From positions 1-24,532 of the forward strand of contig JBBDSV010000071.1 of assembly GCA_040904785.1 (NCBI GenBank): a stretch of 24,532 nt of DNA. Reading direction: 5' to 3'. A model generated the notes under the pieces. It had not been told where the DNA came from. It saw nothing but the letters and a program-made list of their open reading frames with translations, and did not search any database. This DNA is from JBBDSV01 sp040904785. GTDB taxonomy: Bacteria; Actinomycetota; Nitriliruptoria; Nitriliruptorales; Nitriliruptoraceae. The first letter of the stretch is position 1, and each line of letters opens with the position of its first letter. Positions 6,335 through 14,675 of the stretch are shown in pieces. The position numbers were made by a program, and so were the translations under genes.

Positions 6335-7659
6335 CGACGACGGGAGCGGTCAGCGCGATGTCGTACCGCTACGACGTCGACGGCGTCGATGACATCGAGA
6401 CCTACGAGCAGTACGACGGCTATGCCGGGCTGCGGGTCGCGATCGACATGGATCCGGCCGAGATCATCGAGGCGGTCAAGGCGTCGGGCATCCGTGGGCG
6501 TGGTGGTGCCGGGTTCCCGACGGGGCTGAAATGGTCGTTCGTCGCCCAGGACACCGGCAAGCCGGTCTACGTCGTGTGCAACGCCGACGAGGGTGAGCCC
6601 GGCACGTTCAAGGACCGTCCGCTCATGGAGCGCGACCCGCACCAGCTCGTCGAGGGCATGATTGTCGCCGGTCTCGCACTGAACGCGGAACAGGGCTACA
6701 TCTACCTGCGCGGCGAATTCGCGCACGCCGGCCGCTCTCTGGCGAAGGCCATCCGACAGGCCTACGAGAAGGGCTACCTCGGTCCCGACATCCTGGGTTC
6801 CGGCCGCCGGTTCGATCTCACGCTGCACCGCGGCGCGGGTGCCTACATCTGTGGCGAGGAGACCGCCCTGCTCGACTCCCTCGAGGGGCGTCGCGGCCAG
6901 CCGCGCCTGCGGCCGCCGTTCCCGGCGACGCGCGGGCTGTTCGGCTGTCCGACAACGGTGAACAACGTCGAGTCGATCGCTGCGGTGCCGTTCATCCTGC
7001 GGCACGGTGTCGACTGGTGGCGCCAGTGGGGCACCGAGAAGTCTCCCGGCCCGAAGCTCATGTGTATCTCCGGTGAGGTCGCCGCACCGGGCAACTACGA
7101 AGTCGCGATGGGCACCCCGGTCGCCGACATGATCGAACTCGCCGGAGGGATGCGTGACGGCCGGACACCCAAGTTCTGGTTCCCGGGTGGCTCGTCGACG
7201 CCGCTGCTGCCCGCCGAGCAGGCCGACGTGCCCTACACCTTCGAGGCGATCGCCGAAGCGGGTTCGCTGCTCGGCACCGGCGCGCTGATGGTCTATTCGG
7301 ACCAGACCTGCATCGTCGACACCGTGTGGCGCTTCACCGAGTTCTACGAGCACGAGTCGTGCGGAAAGTGCACCCCGTGCCGGGAAGGCAGCATGTGGCT
7401 GTCGCAGATCTACCGGCGGATCGAGACCGGCAACGGTCGCATGGAAGACCTCGAACTGCTCGAGGACCTGTGTGACAACATCTTCGGCCGGGTGTTCTGC
7501 GCCCTCGGTGACGGCATGACGTCTCCAATCGTGTCGAGCCTGAAGTACTTCCGCGACGACTACTTCGAGCACATCCGGCAGGGACGGTGCCCGCTGGGTA
7601 CGACCGAGCCGCGCCGCGACATCCCGATGGTCGTCATGACCGGGCAGGTGAGCGCATGA
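6331..7659 (+). CDS. nuoF: NADH-quinone oxidoreductase subunit F
   Basis: The NADH-binding, FMN-containing entry subunit, 442 residues. The FMN/NADH glycine-rich motif GRGGAGFPTG is at residues 56-65, followed by CNADEGEPGTFKDR (83-96) and the second loop GAGAYICGEETAL (168-180). Cluster N3 ligands are Cys344, Cys347 and Cys350 (SCGKCTPCREG) and Cys390. All signature residues are present, so this complex should oxidise NADH directly. The Shine-Dalgarno GAGGAGG (6317-6323) lies inside nuoE and the start overlaps the nuoE stop. No counterpart appears at the equivalent place in the second cluster. Confidence 0.97.
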   Translation: MTTTGAVSAMSYRYDVDGVDDIETYEQYDGYAGLRVAIDMDPAEIIEAVKASGIRGRGGAGFPTGLKWSFVAQDTGKPVYVVCNADEGEPGTFKDRPLMERDPHQLVEGMIVAGLALNAEQGYIYLRGEFAHAGRSLAKAIRQAYEKGYLGPDILGSGRRFDLTLHRGAGAYICGEETALLDSLEGRRGQPRLRPPFPATRGLFGCPTTVNNVESIAAVPFILRHGVDWWRQWGTEKSPGPKLMCISGEVAAPGNYEVAMGTPVADMIELAGGMRDGRTPKFWFPGGSSTPLLPAEQADVPYTFEAIAEAGSLLGTGALMVYSDQTCIVDTVWRFTEFYEHESCGKCTPCREGSMWLSQIYRRIETGNGRMEDLELLEDLCDNIFGRVFCALGDGMTSPIVSSLKYFRDDYFEHIRQGRCPLGTTEPRRDIPMVVMTGQVSA

Positions 7660-10025
7660 GTGCATCCGAGACGCCGGTCGAGCACGTGACGCTGACGATC
7701 GACGGGACCGAGGTGACCGTGCCGGCCGGCACGCTGATCATCCGCGCCGCCGAGCAGTACGGCACGATCATCCCGCGGTTCTGCGACCATCCCCTGCTCG
7801 ACCCCGTCGGTGCGTGCCGCCAGTGCATCGTCGAGGTCGAGGGCGCGCCGAAGCCGATGATGGCGTGCACCACTCCGGTCGCGCAGGACATGGTCGTCAA
7901 GACGCACCTGACGTCGCCGATGGCACGCAAGGGGCAGGAAGGAACCCTCGAGTTCCTCCTCATGAACCACCCGCTCGACTGCCCGATGTGCGACAAGGGC
8001 GGCGAATGTCCGTTGCAGGACCAGGCGCTCACGCACGGGTCGAATACGTCGCGGTTCATCGAACCTAAGCGGCGGTATGACAAGCCGGTGGCGATCTCGC
8101 AACAGATCCTGCTTGACCGGGAACGATGCGTGTTGTGCGCGCGCTGCACCCGGTTCGCCGAGCAGATCCCCGGGGATCCGTTCATCGAACTGCTCGAACG
8201 CGGCGCGCTCGAACAGGTCGCGATCTACGAAAACGAGCCGTTCCAGAGCTACTTCTCCGGCAACATCATCCAGATCTGCCCCGTGGGCGCACTCACCTCG
8301 ACCTCGTACCGGTTCAAGGCACGGCCGTTCGACGTCGTGACGACCGCCAGTGTGTGTGACCACTGTTCGGCCGGATGCAACCTGACGATCCAGTCGCGCC
8401 GCGGTGAGGTCCAGCGGCAGATGGCGCGCACGAACATGGCCGTCAACGAGGCCTGGAACTGCGACAAGGGCCGGTTCGGGTTCGCGCACCTGACGGCATC
8501 GACGCGTCTGACCGCCCCTGCCGCGCGTCGAGACGGCGAGCTCGTCGACACCGACTGGGCAGATGCCTTGCGTGCGGCCTCGACGGCGATCCGTACGGCA
8601 AAGGATGCGGGCGGCCGTGTGGCGGTCCTGACGGGTGGCCGACTTGCCGACGAAGACGCGTTTCTCACGAGCAAGTACGCCAGGGTGGTGCTCGGCACCG
8701 ACGACATCGACTGGCGGACCCGCTTCGCTGGCGACGACGAGATGGCGGCGCTCGCGGCGCTCGCCGGGCGTGACGGCGCCACCTACGGCGACATCGACAC
8801 TGCCGACACGATCGTCGTCGCCGGCCTCGACTCCGAGGAAGAGGTCCCGATCCTCCACCTGCGCATCCGCAAGGCATGGCGCAACAACACGGCACGCGTC
8901 ATCGTCGTCGGCCCGCACGCCGGCACACTTGCCCCGTTGGCCTATCGCCACGTGCAGACGCCGGTCGGCGGCGAAGCCGGGGCGCTGGAGACGCTTGCCG
9001 ATGCCGGACTCCAGGCACCGGTCGTGCTCGTCGGTGAACGTGCCGGTCCCGGCGCGATCGCCGCCGGAGCCGCGCTTGCAACATCGAGCGGCGGACGCTT
9101 CGCCTACGTCCCGCGCCGCGCGAACGCGCGGGGTGCCATCGACGCCGGGCTCGTCGCCGGGCTGCTTCCGGGAGGCCGCCTCCTCGCCGATGCGGGCGAT
9201 CGTGCCGAGGTCGAGGCGGTCTGGGGCCCGCTGCCGGCAGAGGCCGGACGGGACACCCGCGCGATCCTCGCCGCCGCGGCGGCAGGTGAGATCGACGTGC
9301 TCCACCTCATCGGTGTCGACCCGATCCGTGACGCCGCGTCCACCGATCTCGCGCGAGCGGCACTGGCGAAGGTCGGCACCGTCATCGTCCAGGACCTCGC
9401 GCGCACGGACACGGTGACGGAGTTCGCCGACGTCGTCCTCCCGGCGACGGCGCGCCAGGAGCGGGATGGCACGGCCACGAACTTCGAGGGGCGCGCCCAA
9501 CCGTTCGCGCACGCCGTCGATGCACCCGGGCTCGCGCGCGACGACTGGGAGATCGTGCGGCACCTGGCCGCCCTCCTCGGCCACGACCTCGGTGTCGACG
9601 ATCTCGCGGCGATCCGTGCGGAACGCAGCCGGCTCGCGCGCCGAGCGTCGGCACACGCGTTTCCGACGCCACAGCCGACAGAGCCTGCGGTCGGCGACGG
9701 CATGGCGGCCGAGATCCGGCCGATGCTGCTCGACGACGGCACGATGCTCACCGGCGCCGACGACTTGCGCGCCACCGCACGCAAGGCCGCCGTGCTGATC
9801 GCACCTGCCGACGCCGACCACCTTGGTGTCACCGACGGTGACCATGTCGCGGTGCGCGGTGCTTCGGCGACGATGACGCTGCCCGCCCGCCTCCGATCCG
9901 ATGTCTTGGCCGGGACCGTGGTCGTGCCGGCCCACGCCGATGGTGTGCATGCGGGCGCGCTCGCCGACGCCGACGGTGCGGTCACGATCACCGTGACCAC
10001 CGTGCCGACGGCGGAGGTCGCCTGA
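7656..10025 (+). CDS. nuoG: NADH-quinone oxidoreductase subunit G
   Basis: The large 75-kDa-type Fe-S subunit, 789 residues. N-terminal ferredoxin domain: N1b ligands Cys43, Cys54, Cys57, Cys71; N5 ligands His105, Cys109, Cys112, Cys118; N4 ligands Cys158, Cys161, Cys164, Cys208. A further set, Cys234, Cys237, Cys241 and Cys269, matches the N7 cluster, which is kept only in some bacteria. The rest (about 280-789) is a degenerate molybdopterin-oxidoreductase fold, Ala/Asp-rich and weakly conserved, ending in an aspartate-decarboxylase-like barrel. The start ATG overlaps the nuoF stop; a longer frame from 7587 is inside nuoF and rejected. The stop and the nuoH start share one base. Confidence 0.96.
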   Translation: MSASETPVEHVTLTIDGTEVTVPAGTLIIRAAEQYGTIIPRFCDHPLLDPVGACRQCIVEVEGAPKPMMACTTPVAQDMVVKTHLTSPMARKGQEGTLEFLLMNHPLDCPMCDKGGECPLQDQALTHGSNTSRFIEPKRRYDKPVAISQQILLDRERCVLCARCTRFAEQIPGDPFIELLERGALEQVAIYENEPFQSYFSGNIIQICPVGALTSTSYRFKARPFDVVTTASVCDHCSAGCNLTIQSRRGEVQRQMARTNMAVNEAWNCDKGRFGFAHLTASTRLTAPAARRDGELVDTDWADALRAASTAIRTAKDAGGRVAVLTGGRLADEDAFLTSKYARVVLGTDDIDWRTRFAGDDEMAALAALAGRDGATYGDIDTADTIVVAGLDSEEEVPILHLRIRKAWRNNTARVIVVGPHAGTLAPLAYRHVQTPVGGEAGALETLADAGLQAPVVLVGERAGPGAIAAGAALATSSGGRFAYVPRRANARGAIDAGLVAGLLPGGRLLADAGDRAEVEAVWGPLPAEAGRDTRAILAAAAAGEIDVLHLIGVDPIRDAASTDLARAALAKVGTVIVQDLARTDTVTEFADVVLPATARQERDGTATNFEGRAQPFAHAVDAPGLARDDWEIVRHLAALLGHDLGVDDLAAIRAERSRLARRASAHAFPTPQPTEPAVGDGMAAEIRPMLLDDGTMLTGADDLRATARKAAVLIAPADADHLGVTDGDHVAVRGASATMTLPARLRSDVLAGTVVVPAHADGVHAGALADADGAVTITVTTVPTAEVA

Positions 10026-11188
10026 TGACGGACGCGCCGCTGTGGGTCTCGATCGTCACGACCGTGGCGGTGTTCACCTATTTCTTGCTGGCGACCGCCC
10101 TGCTCATCTGGGGTGAGCGCCGGATCGTCGCCCGCATGCAGTCGCGACTCGGCCCCAACCGTGTCGGGCCGTTCGGGGTGCTTCAGACGCTCGTCGACGG
10201 CGTGAAGATGTTCTTCAAGGAGGACGTCACCCCGTCGATGGTCAAGGAACCCGTGTTCACGATTGCTCCGCTGATCGGTGTCGTGGCCGGTTTCCTGTCG
10301 ATCGCCGTCATCCCGATCGGTGGTGAGGTGACGCTGTTCGGTGAGACGTTCACGCTCGTCGTCGCCGACCTGCACATCGGGGTGCTGTGGGTGCTGGCGA
10401 TGGGGTCGATCCACGTCTACAGCGTGTTCCTCGCCGGCTGGTCCTCGAACTCGCCGTATCCCTTGCTGGGTGGCGTTCGGTCGAGTGCGCAGATGGTGTC
10501 CTACGAGATCTCGCAGGGTCTGGCCGTCGCCAGCGTGTTCATCTACACGGGCTCGCTGCGCGTGTCCGACATCATCGCCGCACAGTCGGGTGACGGGCTG
10601 GTTGCCGGCATGCCCGGCTGGTATGCGATCCCCCTGTTTCCCGCGTTCATCGTCTTCGTCGTCGGGATGGTCGCCGAGGCGGGGCGGCCGCCCTTCGACC
10701 TCGCCGAGGCGGAAGGCGAACTCGTCGCCGGGTTCCACACCGAATACTCCGGGCTGCGCTTCGGCATGTTCATGCTCGCCGAGTTCATGTCGGTCATCAC
10801 GATGTCGGCGATCGTGGTCACCCTGTTCCTCGGGGGACCGAGCGGACCGACATTCGGCCTGCCGGCACCGATCGCCGCGGTGCTGCCCAGCATGTGGTTC
10901 ACCCTCAAGCTCGGGGTGTTCGTGTTCTTCTTCGTGCTGCTGCGCGGGGCGCTGCCGCGGACGCGCTACCACCGGCTGATGGACCTCGGCTGGAAGGTGC
11001 TCATTCCGATCGCGCTCGTGTGGACCCTCATCACCGCCGCGTTCGTCTTGCTCAACGCGCAGGGCGGCGTGTCGACGCAGATGCGTGTCGTGTTCGTCGG
11101 GATCGCCGCGGTGCTCATCATCGCGATGCTGGCCCTGTCCGCCATCGACACTCCCGCCACCGACAAGACCGAGGAGGTGGCCCGATGA
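10025..11188 (+). CDS. nuoH: NADH-quinone oxidoreductase subunit H
   Basis: The membrane subunit that forms much of the quinone tunnel and the start of the proton path; 387 residues with about eight to nine hydrophobic helices. Conserved features are ERRIVARMQSRLGPNRVGPFG (about residues 31-51), the loop RPPFDLAEAEGELVAGF with Glu228, Glu230 and Glu232, and EYSG (240-243). These acidic residues couple quinone chemistry to proton pumping, and the paralogue NuoH2 lacks part of the set. Shine-Dalgarno GGAGG is at 10013-10017. It ends with a hydrophilic tail overlapping nuoI by 4 bases. Confidence 0.96.
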   Translation: MTDAPLWVSIVTTVAVFTYFLLATALLIWGERRIVARMQSRLGPNRVGPFGVLQTLVDGVKMFFKEDVTPSMVKEPVFTIAPLIGVVAGFLSIAVIPIGGEVTLFGETFTLVVADLHIGVLWVLAMGSIHVYSVFLAGWSSNSPYPLLGGVRSSAQMVSYEISQGLAVASVFIYTGSLRVSDIIAAQSGDGLVAGMPGWYAIPLFPAFIVFVVGMVAEAGRPPFDLAEAEGELVAGFHTEYSGLRFGMFMLAEFMSVITMSAIVVTLFLGGPSGPTFGLPAPIAAVLPSMWFTLKLGVFVFFFVLLRGALPRTRYHRLMDLGWKVLIPIALVWTLITAAFVLLNAQGGVSTQMRVVFVGIAAVLIIAMLALSAIDTPATDKTEEVAR

Positions 11189-11868
11189 TCGACGTCGGCC
11201 TGCCGCCCGTCGTCGTCACGATCGCGACCTACGTCGTGCTCGTGGTGCTCGCCTGGGCGCTGCTCAAATGGACCGTGCTCGGCCGTGGATTCTCCGTGCC
11301 CCTGCGCACGATGCTGCGTCGTCCGGAAACGGCCGAGTATCCCGAAAAACCTCGCCCCGTGACCCCACGGTTCCACGGCCGCCACCAGCTCAACCGGTAC
11401 GACGACGGGCTCGAGAAGTGCATCGGCTGTGAGCTGTGCGCCTGGGCATGCCCGGCGGATGCGATCTACGTCCAGGGTGCAGACAACACCGCCTCGGCCC
11501 GGTTCTCGCCCGGCGAGCGCTACGCCGTCGACTACCAGATCAACTACAACCGCTGCATCCTCTGTGGCCTGTGCATCGAGGCGTGTCCCACGCGCGCGCT
11601 GACGATGACCAACGACTACGAGTTCTCCGAGGACTCCCGCGACGACCTCGTGTGGACGAAGGAGCGGCTGCTACCCGAGGCGACGGACGACCAGCTGCCG
11701 ACGCCGCAGACCGACTCGCAGGTGCGGGCACGCGGCCACAACTACTACGGCGGGCTCGCGGCGACACCGCCGACGGCGCACGGCGGCACGTTCGATCCGG
11801 CCACGGTGTCGGTGTTCTCGCTCGCCACCGACATGGTGCCCGAGGATCCGTCGGAGCCGGACGCATGA
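11185..11868 (+). CDS. nuoI: NADH-quinone oxidoreductase subunit I with an N-terminal hydrophobic segment
   Basis: The 8Fe ferredoxin-like subunit carrying N6a and N6b, 227 residues. Ligands are Cys79, Cys82, Cys85, Cys89 (C-x2-C-x2-C-x3-C) and Cys124, Cys127, Cys130, Cys134. The motif PRFHGRHQLNR (61-71) before the first cluster is typical of actinobacterial NuoI. Unusually, residues about 8-31 (PPVVVTIATYVVLVVLAWAL and onward) look like a single transmembrane helix, whereas family members generally begin with a hydrophilic or amphipathic stretch. The ATG has a strong site, GAGGAGGTGG (11171-11180), and overlaps the nuoH stop, so the start looks real. The C-terminal 70 residues are hydrophilic and low in conservation. 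Confidence 0.95.
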   Translation: MIDVGLPPVVVTIATYVVLVVLAWALLKWTVLGRGFSVPLRTMLRRPETAEYPEKPRPVTPRFHGRHQLNRYDDGLEKCIGCELCAWACPADAIYVQGADNTASARFSPGERYAVDYQINYNRCILCGLCIEACPTRALTMTNDYEFSEDSRDDLVWTKERLLPEATDDQLPTPQTDSQVRARGHNYYGGLAATPPTAHGGTFDPATVSVFSLATDMVPEDPSEPDA

Positions 11869-12485
11869 TGGTGCCCATGACGACCGAACTGGTGCTGTTC
11901 ACGGTGCTCGGCGCCGTGGCGCTTGGATCGGCGATCGCGGTCGTGGCGATGCGCGACATCGTCCACGCCGCGCTGATGCTGGTCATCAACCTCGTGGCGA
12001 TCGCCGGGCTGTATCTGGCGCTCGAGTCGTCCTTTCTGTCGATCATCCAGGTGCTCGTCTACGCGGGTGCGATCGTCGTGCTGTTCCTGTTCGTAATCAT
12101 GCTGCTCGGCGTCGATCGTGATGACTTGCTAATCGCCCGCGGTGCGCGCACCCGCGCGGTGGCGATCACCGCAGGCGTCCTGCTGTCCGGGGCGTTGCTG
12201 CTCGCCTTCGTCGGGCCCTACACCTCGGCGGCATCGGTGTGCGGTGCAGCGTCCGAATCGACTGCGGCCGTCTCCTGCGCCGGGCTCGCGGACACGCTCG
12301 GCGAGGATGCTTCGGGTGTCGCCTTCCTCGGCCGGCGCTTGTTCACGCGCTACACGCTCCCGTTCGAACTCGCGGCGCTGCTGCTGACGGTCGCCACGAT
12401 CGGTGCGGTCATCCTCGCCCGTCGCCGGGATCTCGAACCCGAGGACGTCGACCACGACGTCGACGTCGACGCGCAGGGGGAGTGA
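11865..12485 (+). CDS. nuoJ: NADH-quinone oxidoreductase subunit J
   Basis: A membrane subunit of complex I, 206 residues, with five hydrophobic helices. The third helix has the expected VYAGAIVVLFLF (65-76), site of the pi-bulge that rearranges during turnover. The loop between helices four and five contains two cysteines, Cys126 and Cys138, in an Ala/Ser-rich stretch. The C-terminus is strongly acidic (EPEDVDHDVDVDAQGE). The first of two adjacent ATGs (11865) overlaps the nuoI stop; an in-frame ATG at 11877 is a possible alternative start. It is followed after two bases by nuoK. Confidence 0.93.
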   Translation: MMVPMTTELVLFTVLGAVALGSAIAVVAMRDIVHAALMLVINLVAIAGLYLALESSFLSIIQVLVYAGAIVVLFLFVIMLLGVDRDDLLIARGARTRAVAITAGVLLSGALLLAFVGPYTSAASVCGAASESTAAVSCAGLADTLGEDASGVAFLGRRLFTRYTLPFELAALLLTVATIGAVILARRRDLEPEDVDHDVDVDAQGE

Positions 12486-12487
12486 CG

Positions 12488-12787
12488 ATGCCGATCGGCT
12501 ACTACTTTGTGCTCTCCGGCCTGCTGTTCTCGGTGGGCCTCGTCGGGGTGATGATCCGCCGCAACGCGCTCGTCTTGTTCATGTGCATCGAACTGATGCT
12601 CAACGCGGTGAACCTGACGTTGGCGGCGGGTGCCCGCATGTGGGGCGGCGCAGACGGGCACGTGTTCGTCTTCTTCGTCATCGTGGTCGCCGCGGCCGAG
12701 GTGGTCGTGGGCCTGGCGCTGCTCGTCAACCTCTTCTTCCGTCGCGGGACGCTCGATGTCGATGTCCCCCAGTTGCTGAGGTTCTGA
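12488..12787 (+). CDS. nuoK: NADH-quinone oxidoreductase subunit K
   Basis: A 99-residue, three-helix membrane subunit (MrpC-like) that contributes to the proton pathway next to NuoN. The two functionally important membrane glutamates are present as Glu35 (CIELMLNAVNL) and Glu71 (AAAEVVVGLAL), matching Glu36 and Glu72 of the E. coli protein. ATG 12488 follows a GGGGGAG Shine-Dalgarno at the end of nuoJ. Length is typical. It is separated from the nuoL start by one base. Confidence 0.96.
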   Translation: MPIGYYFVLSGLLFSVGLVGVMIRRNALVLFMCIELMLNAVNLTLAAGARMWGGADGHVFVFFVIVVAAAEVVVGLALLVNLFFRRGTLDVDVPQLLRF

Positions 12788-12788
12788 C

Positions 12789-14672
12789 GTGCTGGCACTC
12801 GCCTGGCTCATCCCCGTCGTGCCGTTCGCCGGCTTCGTCGCCGTGCTCGCGGCAACGAAGCGGCTCGGTGACGCCGCGGCCCGAATCGCGCTCGGCGCGG
12901 CAACCGTCGCCTTCGCGCTGGCGGCCGGGGTCGCGGCACAAGTCGTCGGCGCCGACGGCCCACTCGTCCGTGAGATGCCGACCTGGATCGTCGCCGGTGA
13001 CCTCGAGGTCACGTTCTCCCTGTTCATCGATCCGCTGACCGCGGTGATGCTGCTCGTCGTCACCGGTGTGGGATTGCTCATCCACGTCTATTCGCTGGGC
13101 TACATGCACGGCGATCCGCGATTCGGGCGGTTCTTCGCCTACCTCAATCTCTTCCTCGGCTCGATGCTCGTCCTCGTGCTCGGATCGAACCTGTTGACGC
13201 TGTTCCTCGGGTGGGAACTCGTCGGATTGTCGAGCTACCTGCTCATCGGCTTCTGGTTCGAGAAGGCCGAGTTCGCCGTGGCGGCGAAGAAGGCGTTCAT
13301 CACCAACCGCGTCGGCGACGTCGCGTTCATGGTCGCGATGTTCGTCGCATTCGCGAACTTCGGCACGCTCGACATCGCCGCGATCAATGGGGCCGTCGGC
13401 AGCGCCGACCCGTCGACGGCGACGATGCTGACGTTGCTGCTGCTCGGCGGAGCAGTCGCCAAGTCGGCGCAGATCCCGCTCTACATCTGGCTGCCCGACG
13501 CGATGGCCGGTCCGACACCGGTGTCCGCGCTGATCCACGCGGCCACGATGGTGACCGCCGGCGTGTATCTGCTTGTGCGGATGTCGCCGGTCGTCGTCGG
13601 TTCGCTTGACGCGATGACGGTGATCGCCTGGATCGGTGCACTCACCGCCCTGATGGCCGCGCTGATCGCGCTGCGGCAGGACGACATCAAGAAGATCCTG
13701 GCCTACTCGACGGTTTCGCAGCTGGGCTTCATGTTCATCGCCATCGGCGTCGGTGCATTCCGCGAGGGCATCTTTCACCTCGTGACGCACGCGTTCTTCA
13801 AGGGCCTGTTGTTCCTCGCCGCCGGGTCGGTGATGCATGCGATGGCCAACCGCACCGACATCTGGCAGATGGGTGGGCTGCGCCACGCGATGCCGGTGAC
13901 GTTCTGGACATCGACTGTGGCCTGGCTCGCGATCGCCGGTGTGCCGCCGTTCGCCGGGTTCTTCTCGAAGGACCAGATCCTCACGGAGGCGTACAACCAC
14001 GGCTTCGGTGCGGTGTGGGCGATCGGGGTCGCCGCTGCCGTGCTCACAGCGTTCTACATGTCGCGTTGGTACTTCCTGATCTTCCTCGGCGCCCCACGGC
14101 ATCCGCACGGCGTGCACCCGCACGAGTCGCCGCGGTCAATGACGGTGCCGCTGCTCGTCCTCGCGGTGTTCTCGGCGGTCGGCGGCCTTGTGCTCAATCC
14201 GGTGCACCACGGTCCGCTCTACGAATTCCTCGCGCCTTCAGTGGCGTCGGCCGACGGCCTGGAGCTGGCCGAGGCGGGGCCGCTGTCCGAAGCGGCGCTG
14301 ATCGCCATCGCGATCGTGGCCGCTGCGGTCGGCATCGCCGGCGCGTGGGCGGCCTACGTCCGTCGCGACATGTCGGTCGGGCGCCTTGCCGAACCGGTCA
14401 GCGGCCGTCTCGCCGAACTCTTCGAGCGCAAGTTCTTCGTCGACGAGCTGGTCGACACCGTCGTCGTTCGCGGCGGTGCGCGTGTTGCCCGCGCCGCCGT
14501 GTGGTTCGACACACGGGTGATCGACGGGGTGGTGAATGGCACGGGATCGACCTCCGTCGTCGTCGCACGCATCTCGCGACGGGCCCAGACGGGCCTCGTA
14601 CGAAGCGCCATCGGCGTGATGGTCGTCGGCGCCATCGCGCTTCTCGCCGTCCTCGCGATCCAGGTGGTCTGA
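12789..14672 (+). CDS. nuoL: NADH-quinone oxidoreductase subunit L
   Basis: The distal antiporter-like proton-pumping subunit, 627 residues, starting with GTG one base after the nuoK stop. The Mrp-type core has Glu143 in TM5 (GWELVGLSSYLLIG), Lys225 in TM7 (AVAKSAQIPLYIWLPDAM) and His250 (ALIHAATMV), the residues expected for proton transfer. The C-terminal part has a further helix after FERKFFVDELVDTVV, consistent with the long lateral amphipathic helix HL and the final anchoring helix. Length is normal. It is followed closely by nuoM. Confidence 0.96.
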   Translation: MLALAWLIPVVPFAGFVAVLAATKRLGDAAARIALGAATVAFALAAGVAAQVVGADGPLVREMPTWIVAGDLEVTFSLFIDPLTAVMLLVVTGVGLLIHVYSLGYMHGDPRFGRFFAYLNLFLGSMLVLVLGSNLLTLFLGWELVGLSSYLLIGFWFEKAEFAVAAKKAFITNRVGDVAFMVAMFVAFANFGTLDIAAINGAVGSADPSTATMLTLLLLGGAVAKSAQIPLYIWLPDAMAGPTPVSALIHAATMVTAGVYLLVRMSPVVVGSLDAMTVIAWIGALTALMAALIALRQDDIKKILAYSTVSQLGFMFIAIGVGAFREGIFHLVTHAFFKGLLFLAAGSVMHAMANRTDIWQMGGLRHAMPVTFWTSTVAWLAIAGVPPFAGFFSKDQILTEAYNHGFGAVWAIGVAAAVLTAFYMSRWYFLIFLGAPRHPHGVHPHESPRSMTVPLLVLAVFSAVGGLVLNPVHHGPLYEFLAPSVASADGLELAEAGPLSEAALIAIAIVAAAVGIAGAWAAYVRRDMSVGRLAEPVSGRLAELFERKFFVDELVDTVVVRGGARVARAAVWFDTRVIDGVVNGTGSTSVVVARISRRAQTGLVRSAIGVMVVGAIALLAVLAIQVV

Positions 14673-14675
14673 CTG

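Noticed and set aside
7560..9950. A 796-codon open frame on the minus strand opposite nuoG.
   Set aside because: It is antisense to a gene with full cluster-ligand conservation. Its translation is Arg/His/Asp-rich with no domain, as expected from the reverse of high-G+C codons. The same applies to minus-strand frames at 9104-10972, 6016-7665, 12726-14123 and 17686-19602.
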